A DNA stretch of 64,000 nucleotides, taken from positions 1,038,116-1,102,115 of the forward strand of contig JABAKD010000006.1 of assembly GCA_012845835.1 (NCBI GenBank), written 5' to 3'. How positions within the stretch are numbered: position 1 is the stretch's first letter; the number at the start of each line of letters is the position of its first letter. Below, one piece after another: positions 1 to 13,500 of the stretch. This stretch comes from Undaria pinnatifida (lineage: Eukaryota; Sar; Phaeophyceae; Laminariales; Alariaceae). The notes under the pieces are model-generated. The model saw only the letters and a list, made by a program, of their open reading frames with translations. It had not been told where the DNA came from and searched no databases. A program made the position numbers and the translations under genes.

Positions 1-480
1 GGTTAAGGAACTTGCACATTGATGGATCACATTTGAAACGATGTAATCAACTTTCGTAGGAAACTACTGTTGCTGTAGACCGGGTTTGAAGGCCATAGCG
101 CATACCAGGAGCTGAGAGCGGGTCGATGCGATGGTATCGCGTGAGGGGTGGTGTTCGAGGTGTACGTGTGGGGGCACGGTGAGGGTAAGAGCGGTGAAGG
201 GAAACCTCTCGAGGGTTGGCAGCGGAGAGTGACCACGCACGAACAGGTGGTTCATGAATCGTACCGGAGATGCCCTTGAAACTGTGCCTCAAAATCGCCC
301 TTGAAAGGTGATTCAGTCTCGTACTGTTGCAGGGAATTTGCTTAGGGCTAGCTGAATGTCGGCCCTCTTAACCCAATATCGTCGGGAACGAGCCATTTTT
401 GTTTTCGCATTATTCTTCGTTGAGCACCTAGGCCCCATGCGATTGTTTTTTCGGGGTTTTCAATTTTATTTCGTCCTAAT
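1..480. other. no supported feature
   Basis: No exon, RNA gene or known repeat family was recognised here. Overlapping short frames on the minus strand at 27-292 show no family match and no convincing splice context. Confidence 0.4.
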
Positions 481-524
481 TTTGTTTTTGTTTTTCGGAC
501 CTAGGGTATACTGTATTGGTAGGG

Positions 525-957
525 AGGATGTTATGATGACGTTATGATGATGTTATGATGATGCTATGATGATGTTATGATGATGTTATGATGATGTTAT
601 GATGATGTTATGATGATGTTACGAGGATGTTCTGATGATGTTTATGATGATGTTATGATGATGTTATGATGACGTTACGATGATGTTTATGATGATGTAA
701 TGATGTTATGATGATGTAATGATGTTATGATGATGTTATGATGATGTTATGATGATGTTATGATCTTATGTTGTTATGATAATGTTATGATGATGTTACG
801 ACGATGTTCTGATGATGTTCTGATGATGTGATGATGATGTTATGATGATGTTACGATGATGTTTATGATGATGTTATGATGATGTTATTATGATGTTATG
901 ACGATGTTATGATGATGTCATGATGATGTTTGAATGATGTTATGATGATGTTACGAT
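525..957. repeat. 11-bp minisatellite
   Basis: Tandem, mildly degenerate copies of TATGATGATGT (11 bp), about 38 units, with some copies shortened or carrying TTATG to TTACG changes. It lies downstream of the inferred PDE stop codon. Confidence 0.9.
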
Positions 958-1473
958 ATACCCCCATTTTTCACTACTGTGATCGAGCCACTCGCACGAT
1001 CGACTCTGCACCTCACTGCTGACAGACAAAGACTTATGGTTGTGCGGCGTTACGAATGGTCAAAAGGTGCGACCCGTATATCGAAGCATCCATCGGGTTT
1101 TGACATCGGTTGTCGTGCTCCTTTTCCCGCATGGCGGCAAAGAAAGCCAGGGTTTTGGGGCGCCTCGTATGTATCGCAGCACGCTGGTATGATGGCCGTT
1201 TATGCCCTGATCAGGGAGGTATGAGAGCATGAAAACAGAGCAGCGGAAAAGCTGCTTTTTTTAGTTACTGTTATCGTTCAGCGCGGTTCCTACTGCTAAG
1301 TCTACGGCTACACCCCATTTTGTTCAAAATGTGGGCGACCTTTTCGTTTATTCTAATGAACCACTAGACACCCCAAAAACCAGTAGCGTATCGTGTGTTC
1401 GGTCTAAACTAGGACTCCCAGAACCGCCGTTAGACAGACGCTGGTTGCATCGGTCTCGTACGGCCCCTGCCTT

Positions 1474-1572
1474 CTAAATAAATAAAATTTCACATGTTCG
1501 TTCGGCTGGGTCGAATCCTGACCTTTCTCTCTTTTGTTCATCTAACGAACTTTCCCAGAGAGCCAACATTGC
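1474..1572 (-). CDS. PDE exon 15: candidate terminal exon and stop
   Basis: A 99-nt candidate coding [20 protein letters not shown] and then [12 protein letters not shown] with a TAG stop. Acceptor GGCAGCACAG|GCAATG is in phase 0, as exon 14 requires. LWESSL sits roughly where the family has PLWE, but with extra residues before it, so similarity is weak. The main support is frame, total length divisible by three, and an array of degenerate acceptor copies directly upstream, as seen at other exons of this gene. Confidence 0.5.
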   Translation of the reverse strand, partial: AMLALWESSLDEQKRERSGFDPAERTCEILFI

Positions 1573-4500
1573 CTGTGCTGCCCAAACCAGAGGTCGGTCA
1601 GGTGGTACCAACGAGAACTCCTTCCACAAGTGCAACATTTCTGGCAACTGATTGCCTGTCATCGCCACCCCCCATGGCAGTTACACAGTCAACAATCCCA
1701 CCATTAGACCGACCGGTCGTGTATGCTACCTAAACCGGAGAATCGTCGGGTGGGGCGGTACCGACAAACTTCTCCTCTCACAGGGCAACATGCTGAGAAC
1801 ACCGTAACTACTTGACCTCCCCCCCAGTGCCTCCCCCACTCAGGACGGTTACACCGTAAAAACAAAAACGATGGCCGTGACACAGTCAGAGAACAGCCCC
1901 CCCTAGATGGGCCGATCGTATCATATGCTGCCTAACCAAAGTTCGCTCGGGTGGTACGGACACCGACGAACTACTCGTGCAACATGTTGGCAACTATCGT
2001 AACTACCTGTCGTTCCCATCCCCCAGTGGTCCCCCCCCCAGGGCAGATACACCGTAAAACTAAAGCAGACTGCCGTTGCACAGTCAGAGAAGAGCCCCTC
2101 TAAATGGGCCGATCGTATCGTTGTGCTGCCTAAGCCAGAGGTCCCTCGGGTGGTGTGGATACCGACAAACAAATCCCCCCAACGAGCAACGCTACAACCA
2201 ACAACCAACTGACTGCCATCCACCGCTGTTACACGGTCGAAGAGTCCCCACTAGGTCGACCGATCGGCACCAAGTCGACCGGTCGTATGCTGCCTAAACC
2301 AGAGGTCCATGGGGTGGTAGGGTACCGACGAGTTAGCTAGTGCAACATTATTGGCAACTAACTGCCTGCCATCCCCCCAATGGCAGCTACACGGTGAAAG
2401 AGCCCCAACTAGATCGACCGGTCGGTACTAGATCGACCAATCATATGCTGCCTAATCCAAAGGCCCGTCGGGTAGAATGACACACACGAACAACTCCTCC
2501 TACAGAGCAACATTAGTGTAAACCAGCTTACTTGACGGCCAGCCTCATCCAGCGCTTCCTCCGATGGCAGTTACACGGTCCGAGGGCTCTCAACTTGATC
2601 GACTGGTCGTTCAAAGAGCCCCCACTATAAAGGCCGACCGTATGCTGCCTCAATCAGAGGTCCGCCAGGTGATACGGTACCAACGGAGAGCTCCTGCAAC
2701 AGTGCAACATATGGCAACTAACCGCAAACTCCCTGACACCCCACTCACCGCAGCTACGCTGTCAACCATCCCCCACTAGATCAGTCGACCGTTCGGTTCT
2801 TCCCCCCTTGGCAGATACAGCGTCATTGACTCGCTATCAGATCGGTCCGTTGGTGCTAGATCGATCGGTCGATAGTAGATAAACCGGTCGGTACTCGAAC
2901 GATCGGTCGGTGCTAGATCGACCGGTCGGCACTAGGCTAACCGGTTGACGCCACGCCCACTGGTTGGTAGTAGATCGATCAAGCGGTACAAGTATGACAG
3001 GTAGTTTCTAGATAAACGGGTTGGTACTGGATCAATCGTATACACGAAATCGACCGGTTGCTAGTAGACCAACCGGTCAATACTAGATCGATCTGTCGGC
3101 ACTAGATTGACAGTTCGGTACTACAGTAGATCAACAGGCCCGTCGTACTAAGTCGATCGGTCTATAGCAGATCAACCGGTCGGTAATAATTGATAGATCG
3201 ACCTGCTGGTACTAGATCGATCGGCCGATAGTGGGTCGATCGGTCGGTACTAGATCGATTGATCACTGCTACATCACCCGATGGGTGCTAGGTCTACCAG
3301 TCGGTACAAAACCAATCGAGCGGTTACGCCGCAGTTACACCTCACAAAGAACCACGGGCGCGCCACCGCGAGGAAGGAGGGGCATGGTAAGACCACACGT
3401 TTCAGAAGCATCCGCTGTATGTCGCCGGGACGTCTCAGATCATTTCTGACCACCTGTGAAAAAAAGTATTATCGGAGAGATGCGACGAGGTAAAGCATCA
3501 AAAATTGCCGACTTAAAGAAGGCGCCCGCCGCTACTTTAATACAGTATGGACCTGCCAGCAAGAAATATCAATTTCTGAAAGGCTTGAGGCCTTACTAGC
3601 TGTGACACTAGCCTTGAGCAACCTCGAGCATGGAGGCTGTTACAGATTGGCAGCGTGATTTAGTGTAGACCTCACCGCTGAGCACGATGTCTCGATCAAA
3701 TTGTTATAGGGGCCTTTCGTTCTGATCTCGGCACTTTCCTTGTTCATGGGTCTATACCGAAGATGGTTCCCTCGTATCATGCTTCGTTTACAAGTGATGA
3801 TACGGAGTGGTATGCCGCAGACCGTAGCAGTTCCGTTTCCTTAACGTATTCGTGAGGCGGTGCCAGTATTATTAATATTTTCGATCATTCTGCTTGCTTC
3901 GATCGGGATATTTTACGCACTAATACCTGTTTTTTTTCTTGCGCCCGCGGGCAAGACTGCTGTGTAAGAACAACAACGACGACCGTAGCTTGTGATGCTG
4001 TAGGTTCCGAAAGTCATTTTCTTACCTTCGGTAGTTGCTCTCGAGTGTGTTGACCCAGACCTTATCCTTGCAAAACTCTGAAAACACCGTCTGAATCGTC
4101 GTAGAATATCACCGTTCGTTTTTTGCGTGGGGATGAAAGCGAGAAAACGACAGAGAAGCGGCAGCAGCAACAACAACAACAGCAGTAGCAAGAGCAGCAA
4201 CATCAACAAATCAAAAAATGGTAAGAACGCAGACAAATGCAACTGATTTTTTGTTGCAGCAAATAAAAATTTTGTTTTTTGTATTAAAATCATTAGTCTT
4301 ACCATCTCGACGCTCGAAAAAAAAAGCAATCGCAGCAAGAAGAAAAAACTCAAGGGTTTCCACGGGTGGGGAGGACAACGAGGAAACAACGGAGACGCAG
4401 CAGCAGCATCCCATCTGTGGTCGTGATCGCTTACCGCGCACGGTCGAACGACAAAGTTGACGAAGTCGCACTGGCTCTTCGCCTGGTTGTGCCCTTCTCT

Positions 4501-7500
4501 CCCGCAAAGCGGGGAAATTGGGAGTCCCCGCTCCGCTTCAAGGTCGCCTTGTCGATGGAACTCCTCTGCGATACGATGGACAACGGATGATGTTTTCACC
4601 AACAACGCAAAATTCCAAAGTGGCAGAGGCGCGCGCACGTCGCAGAGCTTTTAGTCAGGATTCTGCTACGTGACATAAATACACACATCGCCTGCGTCAA
4701 CGGAGGAAAAAAATAAATTCCTTGAATCAGCATTGATTAATGAAATTTCAGCGTTGTATGGTAGTGTTGGGAATATTTCGGTTGGGGTCGGGGTGTTTGC
4801 GGTAATAAAATGGCGACGCCTACAAAAAAAACTACCAGGTATTTACTTTATAAATGAAATTTCGTTTGTCAGCATCAAGAAGAGGAAATATGCCAATCAA
4901 GCAAAGTGGTAATAAAATGGCGACGCCTACAAAAACACTACCAGGTATTTACTTTATAAATTAAAATTTGTTTGTCAGCGCCAAGATTAGGAAATATGTC
5001 AATCAAGCAAAGGAAAAATGCGTACTGCAAAGAGCGTTAGACCGAGTGTTCCACACTACCCCCAAGCAGTCTGGAGTCAATCAAGGCAAAGGGGCTGTCG
5101 GTCAAGGGAGTCAGAGCATCGTCTTCTAACATATTTCGTCGGCACCGTCGAGTGTTGGGTAATTTACGACGACAGCGTTGTGTCGTACCAGGAAACTCTG
5201 CAAAGGATGTCTAATGTGTGTTTGGCGGACAATCTTGCCTCATATTGCTGCTGTTATGTATTTTTAAGCTAGCTGATGTGTTTGGATCCAGTATAAATCA
5301 CAGTAATTTGCGTTACAGTGGGGCGGGCGTTCTAATCGGCAAGCAGCAGGGGTGGCAACAAGAATCACACAGCACAAAGCGAAAGCACCGTATCGGTGTC
5401 ATATGACGCAATGGAAGAAGTGCTTCTCCTGACTAGCTCGGGCGAGCATGTTGAAGACATACACACGTGGTACAACAAACTGCCCGATTGGTGGGCCATT
5501 GGCGAGACAGTCTATTCAAGTTGTTGCGCCATTGGCAATTGCATGTCCGTTGTCGTGGATTATGCATCTATCTGCGCCGCCCACGTTGCTGACCCGTGAC
5601 ACATACGTGTTGGTAGGTATTGACGGTGTAATACCATTAGCCAGTGGCCAGATTTCCTTGCTGTGGATACACGATGCGAGCTATCGACATTGTTTTCTCA
5701 GGTCGTCAGGTTTGATATTGGTTGCCACACGGCGAAAATAACGACATTTTTTGTATCTGTTTTTCCCCCGTCGGTCGTTCAGTCCGTTTTTCTTTGCTGC
5801 CAGAAAACGCCTACTCTAAACAGCGCTCGGCACACCTCCTCATGAACCACCTGTGTTCCTCGACCTCAGCTCAACAACGACCTCCACGCGACTTGCATCG
5901 CAAGCAGCGATCGCCTTGAACGCCCTAACCGGTCTTATCGCGATCCAAATCGAGCACGATAACATTCGCAAAGCAGCCGATCACTTCTGCGGAGCTAGTA
6001 ATCGCTTTGGGTAGTTGTGTGTGCATTGTATTTTGTGCCAAGATAACGTTCCTGTCCCCGGGATAGGTTTTCCCGAGACATTACCCTGCAAGACAAGGGG
6101 GGGTGAAGACACGTCGAAAATAGCAGTGGCTTCGAAAAAATATCGTCGTTTAGGGCCGTTCCTGACGAGCAATAAAAAATGTCGGAAGTCGGGACAAAAA
6201 AAAAACGTAGAAACTCTTGCGAAACGTGGTTATTGTCAGGAATCCGGACCTTGAATCGTTTAGACATACTCCAAAACAAGATGTCAGGATTCCAAACAAA
6301 AAAAACGTCCTATGCTTTAGAAAAACAAGCGTGTGTCAGCTCAGACTTTCAAGAATGTCAAAAAACAATTTCATCAGGATTTCGTCCACGCCGCGACAAA
6401 AACAAAGCGGTGGGCTCGCTGTGTCAGACCCTGCCCCCCCCCCCCGTTCCTTCGTGCCGTTGTTTGCCGTGTCGTGTTGGTTTTTTTAGCCCGACAAGCT
6501 GAATGCGGGTTCTTGACGCGCTTCATCACGGAACTCTTGCTCCGCCTCAAGATCGCCTTGTGACGCGTGCTACACTTGAGCCGGACCGTTTTCAGAATGA
6601 CGGAACTCCTTATCTTATGTAGGCCATGGTAACGTTAATCGGGAAGCACTTTCCTTTGCCTCCAAAAATGTGTTTGCCCTAGAGAGGCATATCATGGTAT
6701 AGCGTTCCTCCACCAACTGAGGAGCACCCGAAAAAATGGTTTACCCTATCGCGGAATGCCTCTTGTTCATGGAACTTCTTTGCGGAAGCGAAACAATGCG
6801 CCACGATATACACCGAAAGCGATCGTTCAAAAACGCGGATTATTTGCCAAAGCACTTTAGTTTTTTTTTTCGAGAGATCGAGTTCGTGAGCGTAATTCGC
6901 GCGGTGAACCCCGACTGGACTACAGGGCTCACCCGTAATGAGCTTCGTCCATCTCGCGTGCAAATCCCATGGTCTCATTGGATGCGCCACGTCGGCTACC
7001 TATTAGGGGATGAGGCGTCCATACGGAGGGGTTAGGGAAACAAGGGGGACACCTATTGAGAAACAGGGTATCACGAACCCCAGGCAGAGATTCACCTGGA
7101 ATAAGAAACTCGGTAGCCGGTGTACCGAAACTACAAGTGTAGAACGCACGCTCCCCCGAGTAAGAAACCCAGCCTAGGTCAGAATTTCTGCTCCTTACTG
7201 CGGTATTAAAGGGTGTCGTGTACCGTAGCTCAAGCCCAGACCGACTGATTCTTAATACGATAGCCCTCCCCAAAACCGGCGATTTCTTTTAACGAACCTT
7301 TCGTGGCTGCTAGACACGAGGAAGGATGCTATGAAAAAAAGCATCCTCAAACATGTTCCATGTTTGCAAAGGTCTATCGAGCGATGACGTCGGGGCGCCA
7401 AGGGGCACTGTATTTCAGGAAATACGATAGGGAGCTGGTTTCAAAACCGGCGATCTCGTTAAAGAAAATTTGGGGGGGCTACCGTAGTAAGATTCTACCA

Positions 7501-10500
7501 TTGGAATGGCAGGGTAGGAGTTGACCCTTAACCTTTAGGGAGGCAGTTGCTTGGCACGGGTTTTGTAGGTTTCAGTGGCAGTATGGATCTGCCACTAAGA
7601 AACAGAAATCCGAGACCTGCACCACCAACTTTGAACAACCTGCTGAACTTGCGCACTCTCAGTGGTATTCGCATTCATCAGCAGGATCTGCGCCTGCGAC
7701 AGGTCCTTCCTATCTCTTGCGCTCCCGTCCCCTTGTACCCTCTTCGTTAGTAGGCGTTTTTTTTTCTGTGCTAATATCATTCCTGCACGTTAAGGATATA
7801 CTTCAGTACGTCCGTGTTCTTCCGCGGTTCATGCTTGTTGCACCTTCAACACTATTTGCGTCAGCAGGATTTGACCTTTTTTTTTCCCATTCATCATTTT
7901 TTGCGCAAGGCCTAAACCTACATATATTCGAGCGCGAGTATGCACTCGGGGGGATTTGAACCCATGAAATCGACGCTAGCGTGAACGAGGTTCACCTACT
8001 ATTCTACCGGGAACACCGGACATGCGTACCTTCAACACCATTTGCATCAGCAAGATCTGCGCCTGGAGTGGATCCTTCCCTTGGGGTCCCTTTGCAGCAG
8101 ACGCCCCTGCGCCCGCCCCGAACCCCGGAAGCCCCGGACTTTTCGCCCCGTCCCTCGCCATGTGCGGTACGATGCTCGGGCGTCGCCCCCCCTTGGTGTT
8201 GGTTGAGGCTTTGAACCTCGCCACGTACTCGAAGCCGTGCGCCAGATCGGTCGCCAAGACTACCTACAAGGTAATTTAGGTCGCGCGCGTGGGGGGTGGG
8301 TGGAGGGGGGGCGTGACTGTTCGAGGAGCTCAATGTTGTCAGCAACAGCAGCAGTAAAGCCGTCATTCGTTGGGTGTTGGTGGAGGGGTTGAACCTTTGC
8401 CGCGTCCAAAAACCTTACGCTAGTTCGGTCGCCGAGATTGTCGACAGGATAATTTTCGGTAGCGCGCGGGGGGGGGGGGGGGGGGGGGTCATCCCACGGT
8501 AGGGGTGCAGCAGCAGAAGATTCTAAGAAATTTCTGAGTTCCTAACATGAGGAGGAGGTCAAGATCATCATCCATCACCATCATCATCATCATCACCCGA
8601 AGCATGACTGCGAAGAGGTTTGTTCGCGCAACCCGACCAACGTTTCTATGAGGAGCTCAACCGGTCACACACAATTAGTTAATCCAACAATTGCAACCTC
8701 TACCGTGGGATGACTCGGGAGTGCAGCATGCCTTGGTCGTTTGACCATCGAGCGCGCACTCCGTTAGAGTCGGAGCACCGTTCACACTCCTGATAGAGAC
8801 ATCTGCAACATTCTGGACGCTGGCCTCGTAACGTTATACGGTTGTAAGCTCGGAGTTGAAAATGGAGATAAAACCCAGAAAAAAGGAAGAAAAAGCTGTT
8901 GAGGTGGGACATGATAGGACGGGCGCATCACCATCACCGGAGGGTTGTGCCGTACACCAAAAACGTCACAGAAGCAGCAGCAAAGCCGCCCGCTCTAGTG
9001 TTGGTTGAATCTTTGAACCGCGCCACGCGCCGCGTGCGATACTGCATTCGCCAAGAATATCTACAGGGTGTTTTTCGATCGAAGGCGGGGGGGCGGGGGG
9101 GGTTGAGGTAGGACATAGTTATTGGGTCGCGCACCATTGTCGGCAGCAGAAGCAGCGGCTGTAAAGCCGGTCTCCTTTCGTGTGGGTTGAGACTTTGCAT
9201 CGCGCGGTGTTCTCAAACTCGCGCACTAGATCGGGCGCCAAGTTTTTACCCACAGGGATTTTTCAGTTGTCGGTGTTCAGGGTGGAGTCTGAGGGTGGCC
9301 GAGGTGGTTGGGCCGCGCGCGTGATTGTCACCATGAGGGTTATCAGCTGTTCACGAAAAACGTCTCTAGCTTTAGTATCGCATTTTGTTTAATCTCACCG
9401 TACTTTTTAGGTATGCACCGTGTGTTAAATCAACTCGATTGCCGACACAACGGTGTGTGCTACCGTGGCTATGCACCCAGCGTGACCCAACGTTCCTGTT
9501 GCTCACTATCGATAAGGGTGGCCTACCTTGATGACGAATTGGCGGAAATGTCGCATGTCGTCGATCGTCAACCCGCTGAGGATGTCGGTGCGGTCGTCGT
9601 AGATTATCTTGAACGCTTCTGCTATGTGGAAGTTCTCCAGCACTGACGCGTCGTTGTACGTGATGGCTAAGCTGTCCTTCGACTGGAGGTGCGGTTCCAG
9701 GATTTGGGGAGGATTACAGATGGTCCACGTGTTAGAGAGAATCGCAACGATAGCATCTGTGCGGTAAACTTCCGGGTGACGGCTGCTTCGAAACTGTTGG
9801 CTTAGTTGGATTGATTTGGCCGTTTGGTTGGCCGATTGGTGTGTACTGACGCATTGTTGTATATACGTGATGGCCAAGCTATTCTTTGACTGCCACTGCC
9901 GTTCCATGATTTGAGGGTTAAAGGTGACCCATGCGTTAGGATCACGTTCCATATGTTGGCGATTTAGGTGACACCTGCATGTGTTAGAGGATTGCAACGG
10001 TTGCACCCTGTACGGCTAGCTTGTCCGGGATATCCGCCTAAAAAAACCTTCTCGTCGATTGATTGGTTTGGTCAGTTGGTTGGTCAAAACTTGTGCGGAA
10101 AGGCTACGCTGTCCTTCGCCTGCCGCCGTCGTCCCATGATTTTGGGTTGGAAACGATACCTTCAGCAAGGCTGCGTTCCGTGACGGGAATGAAGATGATC
10201 ATGTGCTAAGACTGCAATCATTGTACGGGTATGTGGGAGGTCTCCAGGACTGACGCGTTGCTGCACAATACGTGATAACTACGCTGCCTTTCGACTAGAG
10301 TTGGCGTTCCACGAGTTGGGAGCTACATGACAGTAGTGGCGATGATAGGAAACGAGGATTATTGTATGGGCGGTGACCAAACTTGGCATAAATGCAGAAA
10401 TTTCTTTAAACAGCTTCACGACATTACTGCGACGTTGTCTCCTGGAAAACAAAACATTATTTTTTATGGTCGTTTCACCCGTCTGTGACAAAATAACAAT

Positions 10501-13500
10501 GCACCCTTGAAGTAACTGTTTACGAGTGGACGACGTTCGAAAGACTACACGTCGACGGCTGATGCTATAGCTTTTCTATCATGACATTTGCGAGCGATTG
10601 TGAAGTTTTACCAAAAACTAAGGACCCCTGTCGAGATGGCCGAAGCCGGAACACACGACCGCCGCCGCCGCCGATCACCAACGATTATGGGGGTTGGATA
10701 CATACAACGCGTATTTTCGGTAGAAATGATCAATTATTAATGATTGCCGGCGGCCTGCCATGGTGAGAGCCGCCAACGAAGCTGAGACACGCAGTCAACA
10801 CACCCTTCTATTCCCAAGTGTTCTTTGTCGGCTCTCCGGTTTAACACGCCCCTTCCCATGACGACGCCAGATTTTTTACGCAAAATCAGATCGAACGTTT
10901 CTTGGTAAGCATCATCACGGTACTCGCTTTCGACATATTTAAACCCTTTTCCAATTTTCCAAGAAGTTGTTGTTGTTGCTGTTGTTGTTGTTGTTGTTCT
11001 CACATTAACTCGCATTATCAAGTCCGTCGTCACAGGACAGGCTCCAGTCACTCTGGAGCTGAGGAATGCCCCAGGGAAAAAACAATAACAAACCAAAGGT
11101 GGTACACACATATATCACAGCAGACGCGATTAATGCTCCACCAGAAACATATAAAAAGTGAAAGCGGGAGTCAGCCTACGATGTGCCAGGTCCATACTGG
11201 TGCATACGACTCACTACTCGCACCTGGAAAACCGACCATATACCGCGTGCCACCCAAGAAAGTATTTGTATGAAAATACGTGGAAGTGTGGTGAGCTAAA
11301 GCTTTGTTTTTCCCCATCCGCCGGAGGATAAAAAAAAAAAATAACTACCACGTATATAAATTGCACGTGGTACCTAGCACTACGTATACGCACGGCAGGC
11401 GCAAGTCAATTGGAACAAGAAGTATCCTGGCCCAACTCCAAGCGTTTTCTCCTGGACTCGTGCTACGTTAGAGACCGAAAAATTAGACTAAATATGCTAT
11501 GACCGCATATGTTATGGCCGCCGGGATTCCTGAACAGCAGGGAAGTACATTACTAGGTAGATTTTTATGTGATACAGAATTAGTCGACGTATGCCTACGT
11601 CATGGGGTTGTTCCTCGGGTTTTACACGCTGTTTGTATCAAAATCAGTTTTTCGGTGCTGTATAAGAGCTCTTCATCTAAGCAACGAGCCTCAGAACGAA
11701 GCAGGCGCATCTGTAACGTACTACGGAAAGAGCTCGGAGCATGCGTCCCACCGTGTTGGCGGTGCGGCGCTAACCGGGTTGCAACGATCAGCGCGTGATT
11801 AAACCCATTTTTCCCGATGTACTTTCACGAGGGACGGCGCCTATTTGCTCAAGTACAGTCCACACCCCTATTATTGTAGTGCATTTGTGTTCTACGCTTG
11901 AAACGCTTGAAATGGAGTGCTCAGCAGACCACACCACCTTTTTTGATTGGTCAACACCTCTACCTTCATTCCGTCCGAACCGGATCCCATTTGGTGCCTT
12001 GCTCCCATTCAGTAGATGCGTTAGGGTTAGGTTTAGGGTTAGTGGAATGGCGTATGGACTGTAAATAGTTGCTCTCTTCACGAGGAGGGTTTCTTGCGAA
12101 CAGAGACGGTAAGACGAGAGCTATGACGGACGCACTGTACCTCTTTTTGGCGGAAATAATCTGACTGAAGGAATTGGCCAACAATTTTTAATTCCCGCTT
12201 ATATGTTTTACAATACCTAGGCCGTGGGTTTGTTCATCGAGGCAGGCGTTTTTATTCTTCATGTCAGTTTAGGGATGGGGTATAGACATGTACAAGTGAA
12301 CTTTTGGAGTCACCCCCCTCTACGGTAGCATTCGCCTACCTTAAAGATGAGGGTTTCTTGTGAATAGAGGCGGTTCTGTGTGGGTATGTGTACTTTTGAA
12401 ACGGTTTTCAAGGTATTCATGCAGTATGGTTTTTTTTTTTTTTTGAGGCAATATCTGTTTGACCTTACCTTCGTCAAGAAGCCATTGTTAACCCCTCTGT
12501 GTCGATAGTCGTGTACGATCGCCGACACAAGCAGTGCGAATCCCTGCAAAGCTTTAATCCCCGAAGAAACGATCTGTGCCCGGATAAAGAAGCAAGCCAA
12601 GCATGACATGGTGTGGAATGCTTTAGTACAAAGACTGCGGTAGGGTCCAACACCGACACCAACACCAACACCAACACCAACACCGACACCGACACCAACA
12701 CCAACACCAACACCAGCACCAACACCAACATCAACACCAACACCAACACCAACACCAACATCAACACCGACACTCTGACCATCACCAACGCCACCACCAC
12801 CACCACCACAACCGAATAATTGCTGAGCGTTGTCCGCGCATGCGCTTCCATGAGGCACCACCGGTTAAGGCAAAACCTAAACTAAATCAGCACTCGCTCA
12901 AGATACTCACCAAATAGTCACAAGAGAGTTTAATGCCCACGGATGCTGTCACAAAAAGAGAGTGCAAAGCTTCACGAATTGTCACAATAGAGTACAGTCC
13001 TCACCGAATTTTCACAAGACGAGTGTGCAATACTCACCGAACTGTCACAAGAGAGCTCAGAGATCATTGAACCGTACAATACGCGCCGAATTATCATCAG
13101 AAAGCAAAATACCCACTGAATTACCGCAAAGAAAGCATATTTCTCACCGAGTTATCACAAAAGTGTGCCACGGTCAACGTGACATCTGCCGCGTGTACAG
13201 AAGTGTGGTAAGGGTTGGGAGCCGCTGGGTCGAAGCAGTAGTTTTGCTCGATGTGCGCCAAGAACCTCGACAAATTCTGCAAGTAAGCAAGCAGTTGGGT
13301 CGACACGTGAGTTACGGTTAGAGACTTCAGAAGACGGTCAGTTAAAGGAAAATGTTCCGCGGTCAAGGATAGCAGTCAAACCGATCGTTCCACACTAAAA
13401 AGTAGTAGTTTAGCGTCAGTCAAGGCAAATGATTGGAAAGTTGCCCTCTGTCAAGGGGTGAAAGTTCCGTCTCCCGACGCCTTCCACACTAAACCTAGCA

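Noticed and set aside
3913-4638. A single 241-codon minus-strand gene
   Set aside because: Only 4435-4565 matches the PDE family; the rest is read-through into intron beyond the GTAAGC donor and before the acceptor.
5396-5599. Plus-strand gene reading [20 protein letters not shown]
   Set aside because: No second exon, splice signal or family match; two overlapping frames look equally plausible.
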